Positions 8,772 through 16,886 of a stretch of 64,000 nucleotides of DNA are shown here, piece after piece. This DNA comes from Bacillota bacterium. Lineage in GTDB: Bacteria > Bacillota > Clostridia > Acetivibrionales > Acetivibrionaceae. The notes under the pieces were generated by a model. That model saw only the letters and a list, made by a program, of their open reading frames with translations. It did not search any database and had not been told where the DNA came from. The translations under genes were made by a program, and so were the position numbers. The stretch's first letter is position 1, and each line of letters starts with the position of its first letter. The DNA is taken from the NCBI GenBank assembly GCA_023421115.1, contig JAEZUI010000026.1:1-64000 (forward strand), given 5' to 3'.

Positions 8772-9986
8772 ATGCTATTTGAGTTACAGGTGGCAACAAG
8801 ATTCTTAAAGGAAGGCAAATCCCAAACCATGTTTATACTCGCCGGAATAGCAATCGGTGTATCTGTTCAGGTGTTTTTGTCTTCTTTAATAACCGGTCTT
8901 CAAATAGACCTTGTTAATAAAACGGTTGGAAATTCGTCTCACATTACCGCAAAAGCAGGAAATATAGAACCCAAAACTTCTATTGCCTCATCCGACCTTG
9001 ATGTTATAAGCTTTTATTTTGATTCAAAACCAAAAGAAAAACTTATTACAAACTGGAATAGAATGTACAAGGAACTTGGTGATACTTCGGGTATTAATGT
9101 AACTGCGCCTTTTGTAGATGGCAGTGGTTTTATCAGAAAGGGTAGTAAGGACTTTCCCGTTGTAATCCGTGGTACTGATATTGAAAGAGCTGATAAGATA
9201 TATAATTTCTCGAAAAAGATTATTCAAGGCGAGTCTTTACTCCAAGCGGGAGAAATACTAATTGGAAAATCACTTGCTTCTGAATTAGATTTATCATCTG
9301 GCAACAGCATAAGACTTACAACCTCCGATGGTATTACCGATTCCTTCAGGGTAAAGGGGATTTTTGACCTTGAAAATGAGAGTATTAACAAGAGCTGGTT
9401 ATGGATGGATTTGAGCAGGGCACAAAAATTTCTTGGTACTAATGATAGTTTAACTTCTATTGAGATGCAAATAGATAAAGTTTTTGACTCTAACAAGATT
9501 AAGGCTCAAATTCAAGACAACTATCCTGAAGTAGCCTTTGAAACATGGCAGGAAAACAACGCCTCACTTTTAACTGCTTTAAACAGCCAAAGCAGTTCGT
9601 CAGGGCTTATACAGTTTTTTGTAATTCTTGCTGTGGCTTTAGGTATTTCAAGTGTGCTTGCCGTCTCTGTAATGCAAAAATCAAAACAGATTGGTATTTT
9701 AAAAGCAATGGGGGCAAAAAACTCAACTATAGGTAAAATATTTTTATTGCAGGGTGGAATATTAGGTGTTATCGGAGCATTTTTGGGTGCTTTTCTGGGA
9801 TTTGCATTAGTGCAAATGTTTACATTTTTTACTTCGGGATCAGAAAGTTCATTTACAATTGAGATAACCTCCCAATCTTTATTAATTTCAGTTTCAATTG
9901 CCACATTTGTAGGTATTTTTGCAGCCTTCTTTCCTGCAAAGACCTCCACAAAGTTAAATCCTATAGAGGTGATAAGAAATGGATAA
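8772..9986 (+). CDS. FtsX/MacB-type ABC transporter permease
   Basis: 404 aa. One N-terminal membrane helix (about residues 20-42, MFILAGIAIGVSVQVFLSSL) is followed by a large extracytoplasmic MacB periplasmic-core-like domain (about 45-270). Three more helices come at the C-terminus: FFVILAVALGISSVLAVSVM, the GGILGVIGAFLGAFLGFALV stretch, and SLLISVSIATFVGIFAAFFP. KQIGILKAMGAKNSTI is the conserved FtsX coupling loop and it ends with LNPIEVIRNG, a typical terminus. The ATG is preceded by GAGGGC. The stop overlaps the ATPase start by 8 nt, so the three genes form one transport unit. It probably acts by mechanotransmission on an extracytoplasmic substrate rather than by classical channel transport. 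Confidence 0.9.
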   Translation: MLFELQVATRFLKEGKSQTMFILAGIAIGVSVQVFLSSLITGLQIDLVNKTVGNSSHITAKAGNIEPKTSIASSDLDVISFYFDSKPKEKLITNWNRMYKELGDTSGINVTAPFVDGSGFIRKGSKDFPVVIRGTDIERADKIYNFSKKIIQGESLLQAGEILIGKSLASELDLSSGNSIRLTTSDGITDSFRVKGIFDLENESINKSWLWMDLSRAQKFLGTNDSLTSIEMQIDKVFDSNKIKAQIQDNYPEVAFETWQENNASLLTALNSQSSSSGLIQFFVILAVALGISSVLAVSVMQKSKQIGILKAMGAKNSTIGKIFLLQGGILGVIGAFLGAFLGFALVQMFTFFTSGSESSFTIEITSQSLLISVSIATFVGIFAAFFPAKTSTKLNPIEVIRNG

Positions 9987-10746
9987 TGTATTAATTGAAC
10001 TAAAAGATATAAAAAAAGAGTATGGCAAAGAACAAAAAATCAAGGTGTTAAAAGGTGTAAACCTTTTGATAAATCGTGCTGAATTTTTAAGTATTATAGG
10101 GCCTTCAGGTTCTGGAAAGAGTACCTTGCTAAATATATTGGGAACTCTCGATAAACCCAGCTCAGGAAGCTATTATTTCGGTGGAAATTATATTGAGACC
10201 TATAGTGAAGATAAGCTTTCAGAATTCAGAAACACGAAAATTGGATTTGTGTTTCAATTCCATCATCTGTTACCAGAGTTTACTGCACTTGAAAACGTAT
10301 TGATGCCCTTTCGTATAACGAGAAGACCGATAGATAAAAAGATTATAGAAAGGGCAGAGAAATATCTCCAGCTTGTAGGGGTTTTAGAAAGAAAAAACAA
10401 TAAGTCTACAAATATGTCAGGAGGACAACAACAGAGAACTGCTATTGCAAGGGCCCTTATTAATGAACCTGAAATCATTTTTGCCGATGAACCCACAGGA
10501 AATCTTGATTCCGAGTCCACAGAACAGGTATATAACCTTATGAGATCTATAAATAAAGAACTAGGTACTACTTTTGTAATTGTAACCCACGACAGGCATT
10601 TAGCAGCAAAGAGCGACAGGATAATCGAAATTCTCGACGGAAACATTGAAAGAGATTTTAAAACAAGTTCCCAAGATAAAGACTCTGTATGGGATGAAAT
10701 AAGACCCTGTAACTGCATGTATAGAAATAACAAAGAACTGGCATAA
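9979..10746 (+). CDS. MacB/LolD-type ABC transporter ATPase
   Basis: 255 aa. Walker A GPSGSGKSTLL near residues 41-51, Q-loop FVFQFHHLLPEFTALENV, ABC signature NMSGGQQQRTAIARAL, Walker B IIFADEPTGNLD and H-loop VIVTHDRHLAA are all present, so it should be an active ATPase. The FQFHHLLPEFTA Q-loop text is typical of the LolD/MacB subfamily that works with FtsX-fold permeases. The C-terminus is extended by about 25 residues including a CNC pair, which is not usual. An overlap with the permease and a terminator at 10774-10822 define the operon end. Confidence 0.93.
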   Translation: MDNVLIELKDIKKEYGKEQKIKVLKGVNLLINRAEFLSIIGPSGSGKSTLLNILGTLDKPSSGSYYFGGNYIETYSEDKLSEFRNTKIGFVFQFHHLLPEFTALENVLMPFRITRRPIDKKIIERAEKYLQLVGVLERKNNKSTNMSGGQQQRTAIARALINEPEIIFADEPTGNLDSESTEQVYNLMRSINKELGTTFVIVTHDRHLAAKSDRIIEILDGNIERDFKTSSQDKDSVWDEIRPCNCMYRNNKELA

Positions 10747-10773
10747 ACCCCTCAATCAAAATTCAAATTACAA

Positions 10774-10822
10774 GCTGTCGAAAAGAGTACGTAAAATACA
10801 CTTTCCGGCAGCTCCTTTTTTT
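10774..10822 (+). terminator. Rho-independent terminator of the exporter operon
   Basis: GCTGTCG (10774-10780) pairs with CGGCAGC (10806-10812, one G-U) across a 25-nt loop, followed by CTCC and seven T residues. It lies 28 nt after the ATPase stop. Confidence 0.7.
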
Positions 10823-10885
10823 CTTGCTAACCTAAAAAGATTTCTTGAAAACACAATCAAATAGATCTTGTTAATTTTTTAACTC

Positions 10886-11905
10886 TTATGGAAACTGAAT
10901 ATTGCCAGGAATAAAGCAACCATCTTCAGTGTTTTCAGGAATTTCTATAACATCTGTAACGACTTTACCTCGTATGTCTGTAATTCTAACTTTAAGTGTA
11001 TTTGAATTTATATTGCGTATTGCAAAATAGTTACAACGGTCTTTTGTTACGTCTATCCATTCACTGTCATTGAAGTATTCCAATTTCATAACCGGGTACT
11101 TGTGATTTCTTACTTGCAAAGCCAACCACCATTTTGAACTAGCCGGTAAAATTCTGTATGTAAAGTTCCCCACAATAGGAGCTTCAATAACTCGCCATGA
11201 AAGGGGTATTCTACCGCCTGGAACATTTGTATCTCCAATTTTATCACATGAAATTCTGCAAAGGTCCAAGGCACCTTCAAACGCTTCTGTATAGCAGTCA
11301 GTCACATATGCAACGGTAGTGCCCTTAGGTCCTGTTATTTCTATATATGCACCGGAAAGTGCCGATTGTACACCATAACTATTAAGCTCAGGCTTGTTTA
11401 CTGCTACAATTTCCATGTCTTCTGGAATTGGGTCTAAAAGGGCAATTCCACCTTCATACCCTGATCCGGTATAAGTAGCATATCCTTCGCGAACTTTATC
11501 CCAATCGGGGTAAGGCTCGGTTATGATTGGGGACGTTTCAGATGTATCTGCCGGTGTAGATATTGTTGTTGGCGTAGGTGTAGGTATTTGCGTTGGTGCT
11601 GACGAATCGGTCTTAGGAAAAACTTTAATCATTCCAAGAATAAATTTTCTCATTAGTCCAAAGTCAATACTATTAATTTCTCCATCTCCGCTTGTGTCAG
11701 CAGACCACATGTCATCTTCTATAGGAAAATCCTTAATAGTACCTAACAAAAAACTTCTCATAAGTGCATAATCAATGCTATTGACGTCATTATCACCATT
11801 AAGATCTCCAATCTGAGACTTGGCCAACGAAATGTTGCTTAAACCTAAAGCTTGAACAGCTATAATTAAGATAACAAAGAAACTTTTTAATCCTTTCAGC
11901 TTCAT
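10886..11905 (-). CDS. Secreted dockerin-expansin: cellulosomal plant cell wall loosening protein
   Basis: 339 aa from the ATG at 11905, which has AGGGGG upstream; the frame stays open to 11932. A signal peptide (KGLKSFFVILIIAVQALGLS) is followed by a type I dockerin with two 22-residue calcium repeats, GDLNGDNDVNSIDYALMR and ADTSGDGEINSIDFGLMRKF, each with the D-x-N/S-x-D ligand spacing and Ser-Ile at the cohesin-contact positions. After a Pro/Thr linker comes an EXLX/YoaJ-like bacterial expansin. Its double-psi barrel D1 begins at GYATYTGSGYEGG and has the key acidic VTDC, and D2 (CBM63-like) contains the aromatic KWWLALQVRNHKYPV. Expansins loosen cellulose-hemicellulose networks without hydrolysis, so the dockerin would deliver this activity to a scaffoldin. 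Dockerin placed ahead of the expansin is uncommon. Confidence 0.9.
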   Translation of the reverse strand: MKLKGLKSFFVILIIAVQALGLSNISLAKSQIGDLNGDNDVNSIDYALMRSFLLGTIKDFPIEDDMWSADTSGDGEINSIDFGLMRKFILGMIKVFPKTDSSAPTQIPTPTPTTISTPADTSETSPIITEPYPDWDKVREGYATYTGSGYEGGIALLDPIPEDMEIVAVNKPELNSYGVQSALSGAYIEITGPKGTTVAYVTDCYTEAFEGALDLCRISCDKIGDTNVPGGRIPLSWRVIEAPIVGNFTYRILPASSKWWLALQVRNHKYPVMKLEYFNDSEWIDVTKDRCNYFAIRNINSNTLKVRITDIRGKVVTDVIEIPENTEDGCFIPGNIQFP

Positions 11906-12143
11906 GATATACCCCCTAAAAACCCAACACAAAACATATAATAAAACTACTTGCTACATGCTTTAATTATATTTTATTGTTTGAAGGTTTGCAATGTTTT
12001 TTACGTTTCGAGCATATTTTGAGCATATTAAGCCATTTCCAAAAATTCACTTTCAAACTCCACCTCAATTTTTTCTATTCCTTTCTTATCTTTCATATAG
12101 TGCAAGAATCATTACAATATTCATTTAATGTATAATAAAACTA

Positions 12144-12168
12144 AAAGCACTAGACATTCTAGTGCTTT
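12144..12168 (-). terminator. Terminator after the small leader-like gene
   Basis: AAAGCACTAGA and TCTAGTGCTTT form a perfect 11-bp hairpin with a CAT loop, just downstream of the stop at 12185. On the minus strand it is followed by a T-rich stretch. Confidence 0.75.
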
Positions 12169-12184
12169 CATAAATCTAACCAAA

Positions 12185-12403
12185 TTAAAACAGCTTTTTA
12201 ATTGAACCTAATATGTCACCCGCTTTATCAACAGAAATTTTACTCTTAACTCCCTGAATCAAAGCATTAACCTGATCATCAGGAAGATCAATTCCCACAA
12301 CTGATTCTAAGGCTTTAACAGGGTCACTGGTGAATTTAGCTGCAAACTCTTTATCATTTTTAATTTTTGATACAATTTCTTGTATTTTACCGTTAATATC
12401 CAT
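12185..12403 (-). CDS. Small helical protein resembling Nif11/NHLP-type leader domains
   Basis: 72 aa from ATG 12403 (a TTG two codons earlier at 12409 is possible; GGAGG is 10 and 4 nt away respectively). It is one compact helical unit: IVSKIKNDKEFAAKFTSDP, then VKALESVVGIDLPDDQVN and ALIQGVKSKI. The pattern 'D-x-E-F-x-x-K-F...DP-x-x-A-L...-G-hydrophobic-x-DLPDDQ' is what I know from Nif11-like and nitrile-hydratase-like RiPP leader peptides. Those usually end in a Gly-Gly site and a variable core; here the chain ends DILGSIKKLF with no Gly-Gly core. It may therefore be a stand-alone relative rather than a precursor. It is monocistronic with its own terminator. Confidence 0.6.
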   Translation of the reverse strand: MDINGKIQEIVSKIKNDKEFAAKFTSDPVKALESVVGIDLPDDQVNALIQGVKSKISVDKAGDILGSIKKLF

Positions 12404-12545
12404 ATCCAAACATCCTCCTTATTAAACTAATATTATTCTTTAAGGTTTCTTTTTATTATAATTTAACACATTATCCTCAACTAGGTCAATATTGTTTAAT
12501 ACAAGGATACAAGGACCTACAGGGGCCTTTTTTCCAGTAAGATTA

Positions 12546-14792
12546 TTAAGCTTTAATTGAATTGATCAAAGAAGCCAAATTCTCTGATTCCTCCTTCAAT
12601 TTCCTTGTTTGCATATTTACAACATTCAACTGGGACATTTGCTGCTGAATCGTTGCACATACTTCTTGTGTAATTGCTGAATTACTATTTGTTACTTTGG
12701 AAATCTCGTCCATTGAACCAATAACAATATCCCTGATTTCAAGTAACTCGCTGATTTTGCCATACATATGATTTATTTGATCAATAGAAGCAGAGATGGT
12801 CTCTTTAAATGATTGAAACATCTCAACAGTCTTATCAACTATTATACTCTGCTCATTCACCACTTCATTTGACTGTATTAATTTGTTTATGGTTTCTTGA
12901 GTAACACCAATAATTTCTGTTATTGAGTTATTTATCTCTTTAGCTTTAATATCCGACTTCTCCGCCAGCTTTTGAATACTCATGGCAATTATACGAAAAC
13001 CCTTTCCACTTTCTCCTGCCTTTGCTGCTTCTACCGATGCATTCAACGCAAGCAGTTTGGTTTCTTTTGCAATATTGAGAATGGTATCCGAAAACTCGAC
13101 TATATCATTTGTCTTTCTAACAAGGCTGTTTACAGCTTCACTCATACTGTTCATATAAGAATGGTTCTTGTGCTGCATATCACTTAAGTTTGCAATTGAA
13201 ACGGTTCCCTTATCACTCATCTTTATTACTTCCATGGCAGATTGTTTCATCGCATCTGCATTATTTCTTATTTCTTCAGAAAACTGGCTCAAGGTGTGTC
13301 CAACATTAATACCGACAATTGCCTTGTCAATCTGAATATTTGATCCAGCAGAAATACTGGAAAATGCAGACGTTAATTCCTTGCTCGATTGAGAAATAAC
13401 CCCAACCATGTCTACAAGCTCTTTAACACTGTTATCGGTTATTTCGGAAGTCTGTTTTGACTTTTTGATTAATGCCTTAAGATTGTCAAGAGTGTTTTCA
13501 AGCTGCCCTGAAAAGAATTCAGCATTGTTATATGCCTGGGAAAATCTATATGCAATTGCCGCACTCTGGAAGAAAATATAGGCTAAAATACCCCATTCCG
13601 ACATATTGGGACTGTTTATAATTCCAAGTAAAGTAAGCATATCATTTATAAGAGCTACAAGTAGCAACATAAGACCATAGAAAATAAAATTTGCTCCACT
13701 TTCCTTTAGCTTCCATGCTCTAACTATTGCGGTTAAGTTATACACCGTTACGATAATAATGCTTATGTACTGGATGCCATCGGCTATATTAGTAATCAGT
13801 CCTGCAGAAGTTATAAAAAAGTAGGGAACACTGGACAAAATATTTATAAAACAGCATATCAGTATAAATTTCAAATTTGCCAACTTTGGAAATAAAGTGT
13901 GTATGAATACTGATAAGAAAGTAGTACACAATGCAATTATAAATGAAATAATGCTTACAAAAAAGTATTCTCCGAGTACGTCAGAAACTGATTTTAAAAA
14001 TACACTCAGAGAGGAATAGGATCCCCCGTCAACATAATTTCTCAAAAGAATATATATGTCATAAAAAATGATTGCACTCCCAAAAAAAAGCGTTGAAACA
14101 TCCCTTTTCCTAAATATGTATAGGATAAAATGATATAGTGCAGCAAATAAAAGAAATGCAATAATAAACAACTCTTTCATAATGGAATTTGATCTGTGAA
14201 TATCTGCATTTTTCTCTGTTTCAATAACAATATCGGGGACATTTGTTTTCTTAATACTAGAAACCTGCAGAGTTAAATCTACAACATCCTTAGAGGGCGG
14301 TATAAGCAAATATTCATGCTTTAAATCCGAGGTTAAGGAAGTATTTATATACCCATCCCTGTTCACATTTTTTACAATTCCCCTCGAAAAGCACAATTTA
14401 TCATCCATCCACAACCTACAGTCAATAAAATTGTCACTATAAAAACTAATATTCAAGGGCATTTCTGTCTGCCCCAAATGAATTTGAATATGATAGGTGG
14501 CAAAGCCATTAAATTCTAAGTTTTCTTCCCTTTCTGTACTGAAAAACACCTCTTTATTGGTAACCAAATCCTGCGGGGACAGTAACTGCCTGTCATAAAA
14601 CTCCCATTCTCCCTTTAATGTTACCGAAGGATCCCTGTCAAAATCCCATGAACTTAAATCTATTACACCCTTTTGGGCTTTCGGAAAATCAGCAGGCTTT
14701 TTTTGCGCACATCCAGACAATGTATATAATATAAATACCATGAAAAGCAAAATAACAATTCGAATATATTTTTTTGAACAATACAATATCAT
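12546..14792 (-). CDS. Membrane chemoreceptor-like protein: 7TMR-DISM input with MCP signalling domain
   Basis: 748 aa. A lipobox-like N-terminus (LYTLSGCAQKK) leads into an extracytoplasmic beta-sandwich of the 7TMR-DISM-extracellular type (about residues 40-200, WEFYDRQLLS onwards). Seven or so hydrophobic helices follow at about 205-420. A cytoplasmic methyl-accepting coiled coil has the highly conserved hairpin tip LALNASVEAAKAGESGKGF near residues 579-597, where CheA and CheW would bind. The combination of a DISM sensor with an MCP output is unusual, since DISM proteins more often drive kinases or cyclases. It may sense carbohydrates, and the nearby cellulosomal expansin fits that idea (inference). 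ATG start with GAGGTG upstream; single-gene unit. Confidence 0.8.
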   Translation of the reverse strand: MILYCSKKYIRIVILLFMVFILYTLSGCAQKKPADFPKAQKGVIDLSSWDFDRDPSVTLKGEWEFYDRQLLSPQDLVTNKEVFFSTEREENLEFNGFATYHIQIHLGQTEMPLNISFYSDNFIDCRLWMDDKLCFSRGIVKNVNRDGYINTSLTSDLKHEYLLIPPSKDVVDLTLQVSSIKKTNVPDIVIETEKNADIHRSNSIMKELFIIAFLLFAALYHFILYIFRKRDVSTLFFGSAIIFYDIYILLRNYVDGGSYSSLSVFLKSVSDVLGEYFFVSIISFIIALCTTFLSVFIHTLFPKLANLKFILICCFINILSSVPYFFITSAGLITNIADGIQYISIIIVTVYNLTAIVRAWKLKESGANFIFYGLMLLLVALINDMLTLLGIINSPNMSEWGILAYIFFQSAAIAYRFSQAYNNAEFFSGQLENTLDNLKALIKKSKQTSEITDNSVKELVDMVGVISQSSKELTSAFSSISAGSNIQIDKAIVGINVGHTLSQFSEEIRNNADAMKQSAMEVIKMSDKGTVSIANLSDMQHKNHSYMNSMSEAVNSLVRKTNDIVEFSDTILNIAKETKLLALNASVEAAKAGESGKGFRIIAMSIQKLAEKSDIKAKEINNSITEIIGVTQETINKLIQSNEVVNEQSIIVDKTVEMFQSFKETISASIDQINHMYGKISELLEIRDIVIGSMDEISKVTNSNSAITQEVCATIQQQMSQLNVVNMQTRKLKEESENLASLINSIKA

Positions 14793-15028
14793 TCACCTCA
14801 TCAAATTTTTTAGTTAAGGTGGCTAGAATTTACTGAAAAGTGATATTTAGAACATACCTCACATAATATATTCGATATTTTTCTTTAAAATCCTTTAAAT
14901 TTTGGACCACTCAAATTAAATCTGAACACTCATTTGCCGAGACATTGATTCTTTCAAAATATATGTATCAGATGTAGGTCTGCTCTGCGCTAAAAAAGAT
15001 ATATTTACTGGGGGATGGCAAAAAGGCT

Positions 15029-15058
15029 ATTCCACTTTACGCTGCTTTTTGCATCTGA
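15029..15058 (+). repeat. 30-nt dispersed direct repeat, copy 2
   Basis: Matches 406-435 at 29 of 30 positions in the same orientation. It lies in the 14793-15130 gap, which otherwise holds only AT-rich DNA and the VWA-gene terminator. Confidence 0.7.
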
Positions 15059-15085
15059 TTACATCGACATATAAATAAAAATAGT

Positions 15086-15113
15086 AGCCAGCAAAGATTG
15101 CCAGCTACTAAAT
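15086..15113 (-). terminator. Terminator of the VWA lipoprotein gene
   Basis: AGTAGC..GCTACT and the inner GCAA..TTGC pair around a short loop with a 2x2 mismatch. On the minus strand it runs into TATTTTTAT, 18 nt after the stop at 15131. Confidence 0.65.
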
Positions 15114-15130
15114 TTAATCAAGCTGTTTTT

Positions 15131-16732
15131 TTAGTCTATTTTCCGTGCTTTCCCAACCATTTCTATAAATTCCTTACCATACCCAGTATCATCATTATCT
15201 AGAGTCTCTTTTGCTCTTTCTATTAGCGCTTCATAGTTAGCAGTACCTTTATACTCTGAGTCTCTAAGCAGAAGTCCGAATTCTGCTACAGAAGATGCTA
15301 ATTTTAGATTGTCGGAAGAAGAAGCTTTTATGTCCTGATCATCGATAGTTTGGGTCAGCAATTTACTTTCATCTCCATCGGGTTTTTTATATCTAAGTTT
15401 TAGTGTTGCAATCTCATCACTTGGTATTACTGCTGATTCCTGATACTTTAATTCGTCAACATTTGCTGGTTCACCTTCCGAACCTGCTGTAACAATTTCA
15501 TATAATGCAGTAACAGAGTGACCCGCACCCATTTCACCTGCATCAACAAGGTCATTATTAAAATCCTCTTTAGCAAGCAGTCTGTTTTCATAACCAATGA
15601 GCCTGTATGATTTTACTTTTGCAGGGTTAAACTCAACCTGTATTTTTACATCTTTTGCTATTGTATATAAAGTCGATCCCATCTCATTTACCAATACTTT
15701 TTTTGCTTCCAGTATATTATCTATGTATGCATAATTTCCATTTCCTTTATTTGCAAGACTTTCCATCTTTGAGTCCTTTATATTCCCTGTACCAAAACCT
15801 AACACTGTTAAAAAGACGCCTTCCTTACGCTTCTTTTCAATAAGTCTTGTAAGTTCGCCTTCGCTGCTTACACCAACATTAAAATCGCCATCTGTTGCAA
15901 GAATAACACGATTATTACCTGAAGGAATAAAGTTCTTCTTTGCAACATTATAGGCTAGTTCAATGCCTTCAGAACCAGCTGTTGAACCACCAGCCTGCAA
16001 ATTTGAAATGGCATCAAGTATTTTATCCTTGTTTTCACCCGATGTGGAATCCAAAACTATGCCAGCTGCTCCTGCATAAACTACAATTGCAATTCTGTCT
16101 TCCTCTCTAAGCTGGTCCACCAAAAGCTTAAATCCTGATTTGATTAGAGGCAGCTTGTTTGCATCATTCATTGATCCTGATACGTCCAAAAGAAATACTA
16201 TGTTGCTTGGAGGAAGACTCTCCGATTCAATTTTTTTCCCTTGAAGACCAACCAGCAATAGACTATTTTTTTCATTCCAAGGACATTTTGAAATCTCTTT
16301 TGTCACACTAAATGGTTCTTCACCCTCAGGCTGCGGATAATCATATTTAAAATAGTTAACCATCTCTTCAATTCTCACTGCATCCACTGGTGGCTTAGTA
16401 CCAGTCGTCAAGAACCTTCTTACATTGCTATATGAAGCAGTGTCTACATCTATCGAGAAAGTTGATAATGGATTGTTTACAGTATCGAGGAACTTATTTT
16501 CATAAATTGTATTGTAATCTTCCGTATTAAACTCTTCTTGAAACTCCATTTCAATATTTGGCATTCCCTCTGCTTTGTCATAATACATGTTTAAAGACTG
16601 CTCACTATAACCGTTAATTGCATTAGGGGCACTGGCTATATCATTCGACATCTTAGCACATGCAGAAAAGAAAACCACTAGCATTACACAGGCAACAGTT
16701 AAAAGGCTTATTTGTCTAATTTTTCTATTCAT
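15131..16732 (-). CDS. VWA-domain lipoprotein, YfbK-like
   Basis: 533 aa. The lipoprotein signal ends at the FFSAC lipobox (Cys near residue 25). The YfbK-type N-terminal region (YNTIYENKFLDTVNNPLSTF, then FSIDVDTASYSNVRRFL) precedes a von Willebrand A domain. Its MIDAS motif is VFLLDVSGSM near residues 175-184, with the later metal-site loops STAGSEG and ATDGDFNVG intact, so it should bind Mg2+. The C-terminal part (DELKYQESAVIPSDEIATLK, then a helical end with GLLLRDSEYKG) matches the DUF3520-like tail of this family. Function in the family is unclear; it is anchored outside the membrane and probably binds a protein partner. ATG with TGGAGG upstream, single gene with its own terminator. Confidence 0.85.
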   Translation of the reverse strand: MNRKIRQISLLTVACVMLVVFFSACAKMSNDIASAPNAINGYSEQSLNMYYDKAEGMPNIEMEFQEEFNTEDYNTIYENKFLDTVNNPLSTFSIDVDTASYSNVRRFLTTGTKPPVDAVRIEEMVNYFKYDYPQPEGEEPFSVTKEISKCPWNEKNSLLLVGLQGKKIESESLPPSNIVFLLDVSGSMNDANKLPLIKSGFKLLVDQLREEDRIAIVVYAGAAGIVLDSTSGENKDKILDAISNLQAGGSTAGSEGIELAYNVAKKNFIPSGNNRVILATDGDFNVGVSSEGELTRLIEKKRKEGVFLTVLGFGTGNIKDSKMESLANKGNGNYAYIDNILEAKKVLVNEMGSTLYTIAKDVKIQVEFNPAKVKSYRLIGYENRLLAKEDFNNDLVDAGEMGAGHSVTALYEIVTAGSEGEPANVDELKYQESAVIPSDEIATLKLRYKKPDGDESKLLTQTIDDQDIKASSSDNLKLASSVAEFGLLLRDSEYKGTANYEALIERAKETLDNDDTGYGKEFIEMVGKARKID

Positions 16733-16886
16733 ATTTTATATACCTCCAAAAGTTTGATATATTTGTAAGACGAAGTATAAATGAAAAAGTTCCCTATTAT
16801 ATATTGACTGTATAGACTCAGCATGCAGATACGGATGATCTCACATTTTACAAGAAAAACAGCATACTGATTTTTCTTTCCAGTCA

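Noticed and set aside
12185..12403. Precursor peptide for the radical SAM locus
   Set aside because: It lies 5 kb from that operon, has its own terminator and lacks a core region, so the link is too weak to claim; kept only as a finding.
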